From: an uncultured Pseudomonadota bacterium
GTDB taxonomy: Bacteria; Myxococcota_A; Bradymonadia; Bradymonadales; Bradymonadaceae
Reading direction: 5' to 3'
Assembly (NCBI GenBank): GCA_913057905.1
Contig: CAJXPB010000010.1
Span: forward strand, 1-64,000
DNA length: 64,000 nt
Shown: piece after piece, positions 61,337-64,000 of the stretch
How positions within the stretch are numbered: the first letter of the stretch is position 1
How the letters are laid out: every line of letters starts with the position of its first letter
Program-made: the position numbers and the translations under genes
The notes under the pieces: model-generated
The model's database searches: none
What the model saw: the letters and a program-made list of their open reading frames with translations, nothing else
Told to the model about the DNA's origin: nothing

Positions 61337-63037
61337 ATGAACGGTCCAGACAACCTCATTTCGCGCAACATTCGCCGCTACCTCCCGGCCGTCGCGGCCG
61401 TGCTGGCCATTATCGCTGTGCCCCTGGCCGCGTATGCGGTCCCCGGGTCGGGCCCGATGGTCTCGGTCGATTCGTACAACGGTGAGAACATCACCGAGTT
61501 GTACAACGTCATCGCCAAGATCTGTCTGGGTATCCTGATCCTGGTCGAGGGCATCCTGTTCGTGGCCATCTTCAAGTTTCGGCGCCGCTCCGACGACGAG
61601 CAGCCCGAACAGGTCCACGGCAACTTCAAACTCGAACTCGGATGGACCCTCGCAGCACTGATCATCCAGGTCTTTATCGGATTCAAGACCGTCGATGTGA
61701 TGTTCGAGGTCGAACAGGAGCCCGAACAGGACCCCGAAATCGTCGTCGAGGCGATCGCATATCAGTGGAACTGGAAATTCAGGTACCCGGAACAGGAGTT
61801 TCGCGGGCAGAAGTTCGGCGGATTCACCACCAGCAACCTCGTGGTTCCGGCCAACTCGCTCGTCGAGCTCGACGTGACCTCCGAGGACGTCCTGCACGCC
61901 CTCTTCATCCCGGAGCTGGGCGTCAAGATCGACGCGGTTCCCGGTCGGTACAACTACTGGTGGTTCAACGCCGCCGGGCCGAATTCGACGGCAAATGTCG
62001 ATTTCGAGCAGCGCGACACACAGCAGCAAGAACAGCTCACCACGACCCGAACCGACTACCTCTCGTTCCTGCGACCCCAGGGCACGCCCCGCAGCGTCGC
62101 CAAGGAGCGCACCAAACAGGGGGTCGACTACCTGGGCAGCAAGCCCGTGCCGGAGGTCTCCCCGTTCGCCACGTATGATGCGCGGGAATATGTCGGCATG
62201 TGCGCCGAACTTTGCGGCAGTGGCCACTGGAACATGTACTTCCGGACCGTGGCGATGACGCCGTCGAGCTTTGAACAGTGGCTCGTCGACCGGCGCAAGG
62301 CAGCCCAGTCGGCCGACGCCGACGGAGCCGCCGTCTACTCCGCCAATTGCGCCCAGTGCCACCAGGGCGACGGTCAGGGACTGGGCGCCCAGTTCCCGCC
62401 GCTCGTCGACACCCAGTGGACCAACAAAGACACCGAAGAGTCGCGACGAAAACACATCAACGTCGTACTGATGGGCTCGAACGCCGAGTCCCTTCAGGGA
62501 GACACCACCGTCAAAGGCGACACCTACAGCGGCATCAACATGGCGTCGCACTCTCAGCTCAATGACGCCGAAGTGGCCGCCGTCATCAACCATGAGCGCA
62601 CCAGTTGGGGCAACAGCGGGGGCAAAATCACACCCGACGATGTCAAGAAGGTTCGAGAGGAGCTGGGCCTCGAGCCGCGGCCCGTCGTGCGGGCCGGTGA
62701 GGTGGCGCCCGCTACGCTGAAGCAAGAGGGCGAGCGCCTCTATTCGGCCTGCGTGAGCTGTCACGGCGAGAAGGGCACCGGCGTGGGTCAGGCTCCCGGC
62801 TTGATCAACAGTCCGAAGGTACTGGGCACCGTTCAGGGGTTTGCCGAGACGTTGCTGACCCGATGGGGCGTCGACAACAACGTCCCGGGTAGCCACAGCC
62901 CGATGGGCCGGCGCATGAGCAACCGGGAGCTGGCCGCACTGATGACCTACGTCCGGCAGGCCTGGGGCAACGAGGGCAGCCCGATCCAACCGCCCGAAAT
63001 TCAGAAGGTTCGCAAACAGTTTCAGTCCAACGAGTAA
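61337..63037 (+). CDS. coxB: Cytochrome c oxidase subunit II with two C-terminal heme c domains
   Basis: ATG 61337 gives a 566-residue protein with an N-terminal signal/anchor and two transmembrane helices near the start (about 15-35 and 55-80, ICLGILILVEGILFVAIFKF). A periplasmic CuA domain follows with CAELCGSGHWNM (C289, C293, H297, M300). Two cytochrome c domains are added, with CAQCH (338-342) and CVSCH (472-476). Many bacterial caa3-type oxidases have one heme c here; two is less common. It accepts electrons and passes them via CuA to subunit I. coxA follows after 44 bp. Confidence 0.9.
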   Translation: MNGPDNLISRNIRRYLPAVAAVLAIIAVPLAAYAVPGSGPMVSVDSYNGENITELYNVIAKICLGILILVEGILFVAIFKFRRRSDDEQPEQVHGNFKLELGWTLAALIIQVFIGFKTVDVMFEVEQEPEQDPEIVVEAIAYQWNWKFRYPEQEFRGQKFGGFTTSNLVVPANSLVELDVTSEDVLHALFIPELGVKIDAVPGRYNYWWFNAAGPNSTANVDFEQRDTQQQEQLTTTRTDYLSFLRPQGTPRSVAKERTKQGVDYLGSKPVPEVSPFATYDAREYVGMCAELCGSGHWNMYFRTVAMTPSSFEQWLVDRRKAAQSADADGAAVYSANCAQCHQGDGQGLGAQFPPLVDTQWTNKDTEESRRKHINVVLMGSNAESLQGDTTVKGDTYSGINMASHSQLNDAEVAAVINHERTSWGNSGGKITPDDVKKVREELGLEPRPVVRAGEVAPATLKQEGERLYSACVSCHGEKGTGVGQAPGLINSPKVLGTVQGFAETLLTRWGVDNNVPGSHSPMGRRMSNRELAALMTYVRQAWGNEGSPIQPPEIQKVRKQFQSNE

Positions 63038-63081
63038 TCTAGCACATCAGCTAGAGACTCTTTTGCAGCAGAGGGACCGTC

Positions 63082-64000
63082 ATGAGCCAATCAGATGCCA
63101 TGGGCTTTCTGAGTCCACTGACCGAGAAGGCTGAAAACTCCTGGTTCTGGTACATCAAAGAGTGGGTCTGCTCGACCGATGCCAAGCGCATCGGCCTGAT
63201 GTACATCATCTTCGGGATCTTGATGGGGGTTATCGGCGGCGTGCTGTCGATCCTGATCCGCATCGAGCTCTTCTCCGCCGGGGCCGACATCATGTCGGAG
63301 ACGTTCTACGCGACGCTGCCCGGCATGCACGCCACCCTGATGATCTTCTTCTTTGTCATCCCGATCTTTACGGGTGTCGGGAACTTCGTGGTGCCGATCC
63401 AAATCGGGGCCCCGGATATGGCCTTCCCGCGTCTGAACCTGGCCGGCTTCTGGATCCTCCCGGCCGCCGCGGCGATGGCCCTGAGCGCGTACCTCGTGCC
63501 CAAGGGGGCGCCCGGCTTCGGATGGACTGGCTACCCACCGCTGTCCGTCCAGGCGAGCCTGGGGGCAGACCTATGGATTGCAGCGATCATTCTGGTGGGG
63601 ACCAGCTCCACGATGGCGGCGGTCAACTTCCTATCGACCGTCTTCAACATGCGCTGCAAGAACATGACCCTCTTCCAGATGCCGCTGTTTACCTGGTCTC
63701 TGGTGGTCACGTCGTTTCTGATTCTGGCGTCGACTCCGGTGCTGACCAGCGCCATGATGATGCTGGAGCTGCAGCGTACATTCCCGGCCGCCTTCCACTT
63801 CTTTGACCCGCAGGGCGGCGGTGACCCGATTCTGTACCAGCACCTCTTCTGGTTTTACTCCCACCCGGCCGTCTACATCATGATCCTGCCGGGCTTCGGG
63901 CTGATCAGCGAGGTCATCCCAACGTTCTCGCGCAAACCGATCTTTGGATACGCCGTGATGGCCTGGTCGATGATCGCCATCGCCGTGCTCGGGTTCGTCG
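63082..64000 (+). CDS. coxA: Cytochrome c oxidase subunit I, partial (runs off the window)
   Basis: ATG 63082 (AGAGGG seven bases upstream) opens a frame that stays open to the window end, 306 codons so far. It shows the heme-copper oxidase core: LPGMHATLMIFFFVIP with the low-spin heme His, and FWFYSHPAVYIMILPGFG, in which His is a CuB ligand and Tyr is the cross-linked residue. Several transmembrane helices are visible. It is the catalytic subunit that reduces oxygen to water and pumps protons. The remainder, including the two other CuB histidines, lies outside. Confidence 0.93.
   Translation, partial: MSQSDAMGFLSPLTEKAENSWFWYIKEWVCSTDAKRIGLMYIIFGILMGVIGGVLSILIRIELFSAGADIMSETFYATLPGMHATLMIFFFVIPIFTGVGNFVVPIQIGAPDMAFPRLNLAGFWILPAAAAMALSAYLVPKGAPGFGWTGYPPLSVQASLGADLWIAAIILVGTSSTMAAVNFLSTVFNMRCKNMTLFQMPLFTWSLVVTSFLILASTPVLTSAMMMLELQRTFPAAFHFFDPQGGGDPILYQHLFWFYSHPAVYIMILPGFGLISEVIPTFSRKPIFGYAVMAWSMIAIAVLGFV

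Noticed and set aside
1-64000. CRISPR arrays, tRNA and rRNA genes, phage structural genes
   Set aside because: No regularly spaced repeats, cloverleaf-like sequences, rRNA-like stretches or capsid/tail products were seen anywhere in the window.

Overview
The window looks like chromosomal DNA of a high-GC, aerobic, Gram-negative bacterium of the Myxococcota, most likely a Bradymonadales-type predator. That placement is an inference. It rests on many Cys-rich and Asp-rich lipoproteins, MYXO-CTERM-like C-termini, FHA, zinc-ribbon and GYF proteins, two proteins ending in the AgmX/PglI domain of the gliding machinery, LolA, and a cytochrome system built on alternative complex III. No tRNA, rRNA or CRISPR array was recognised. 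TTG and GTG starts are common, and many genes overlap by 4 nt.

Region 1 (1-8.6 kb) is accessory DNA. It has a lysyl-oxidase-like gene without a secretion signal, a Cys-rich lipoprotein, a frameshifted minus-strand remnant, and two related secreted proteins on either side of a calcium-repeat/vWA-like lipoprotein. The second of that pair carries a TAG exactly at its signal-peptide boundary. Next come a transposase remnant, a 20-codon ORF, and a lone tyrosine-recombinase catalytic domain beside a dif-like palindrome (9-bp arms around a 6-bp centre).

Region 2 (8.6-24.9 kb) is mostly envelope and regulatory genes: a GAF-type protein, a MYXO-CTERM protein, a double-FHA zinc-ribbon protein with a lipoprotein, and two tandem membrane-anchored paralogues with degenerate GATase-like and NodB-like features. 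It continues with a methyltransferase, an M61-like metalloprotease lipoprotein, a helical-repeat protein and a GltJ/AgmX-like protein.

Region 3 (24.9-51.2 kb) is largely housekeeping. A coupled minus-strand operon carries a lipoprotein, crcB, xseA, xseB and atoE. sppA and grxC follow, ending at a strong terminator shared with a convergent GltG-like gene. Then tilS, ftsH, folP, cdaA, cdaR and glmM (c-di-AMP synthesis beside cell-wall precursor synthesis) are followed by pdxJ, a divergent AcpS-like gene, nnr, a hybrid surface protein, lolA, a CorC-type protein and an MFS exporter.

Region 4 (51.2-64 kb) is one respiratory locus. actABCDEF encodes alternative complex III, followed by a triheme cytochrome c, a coxB with two extra heme c domains, and the start of coxA, which runs off the window. 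Together these would carry electrons from quinol through cytochrome c to oxygen.
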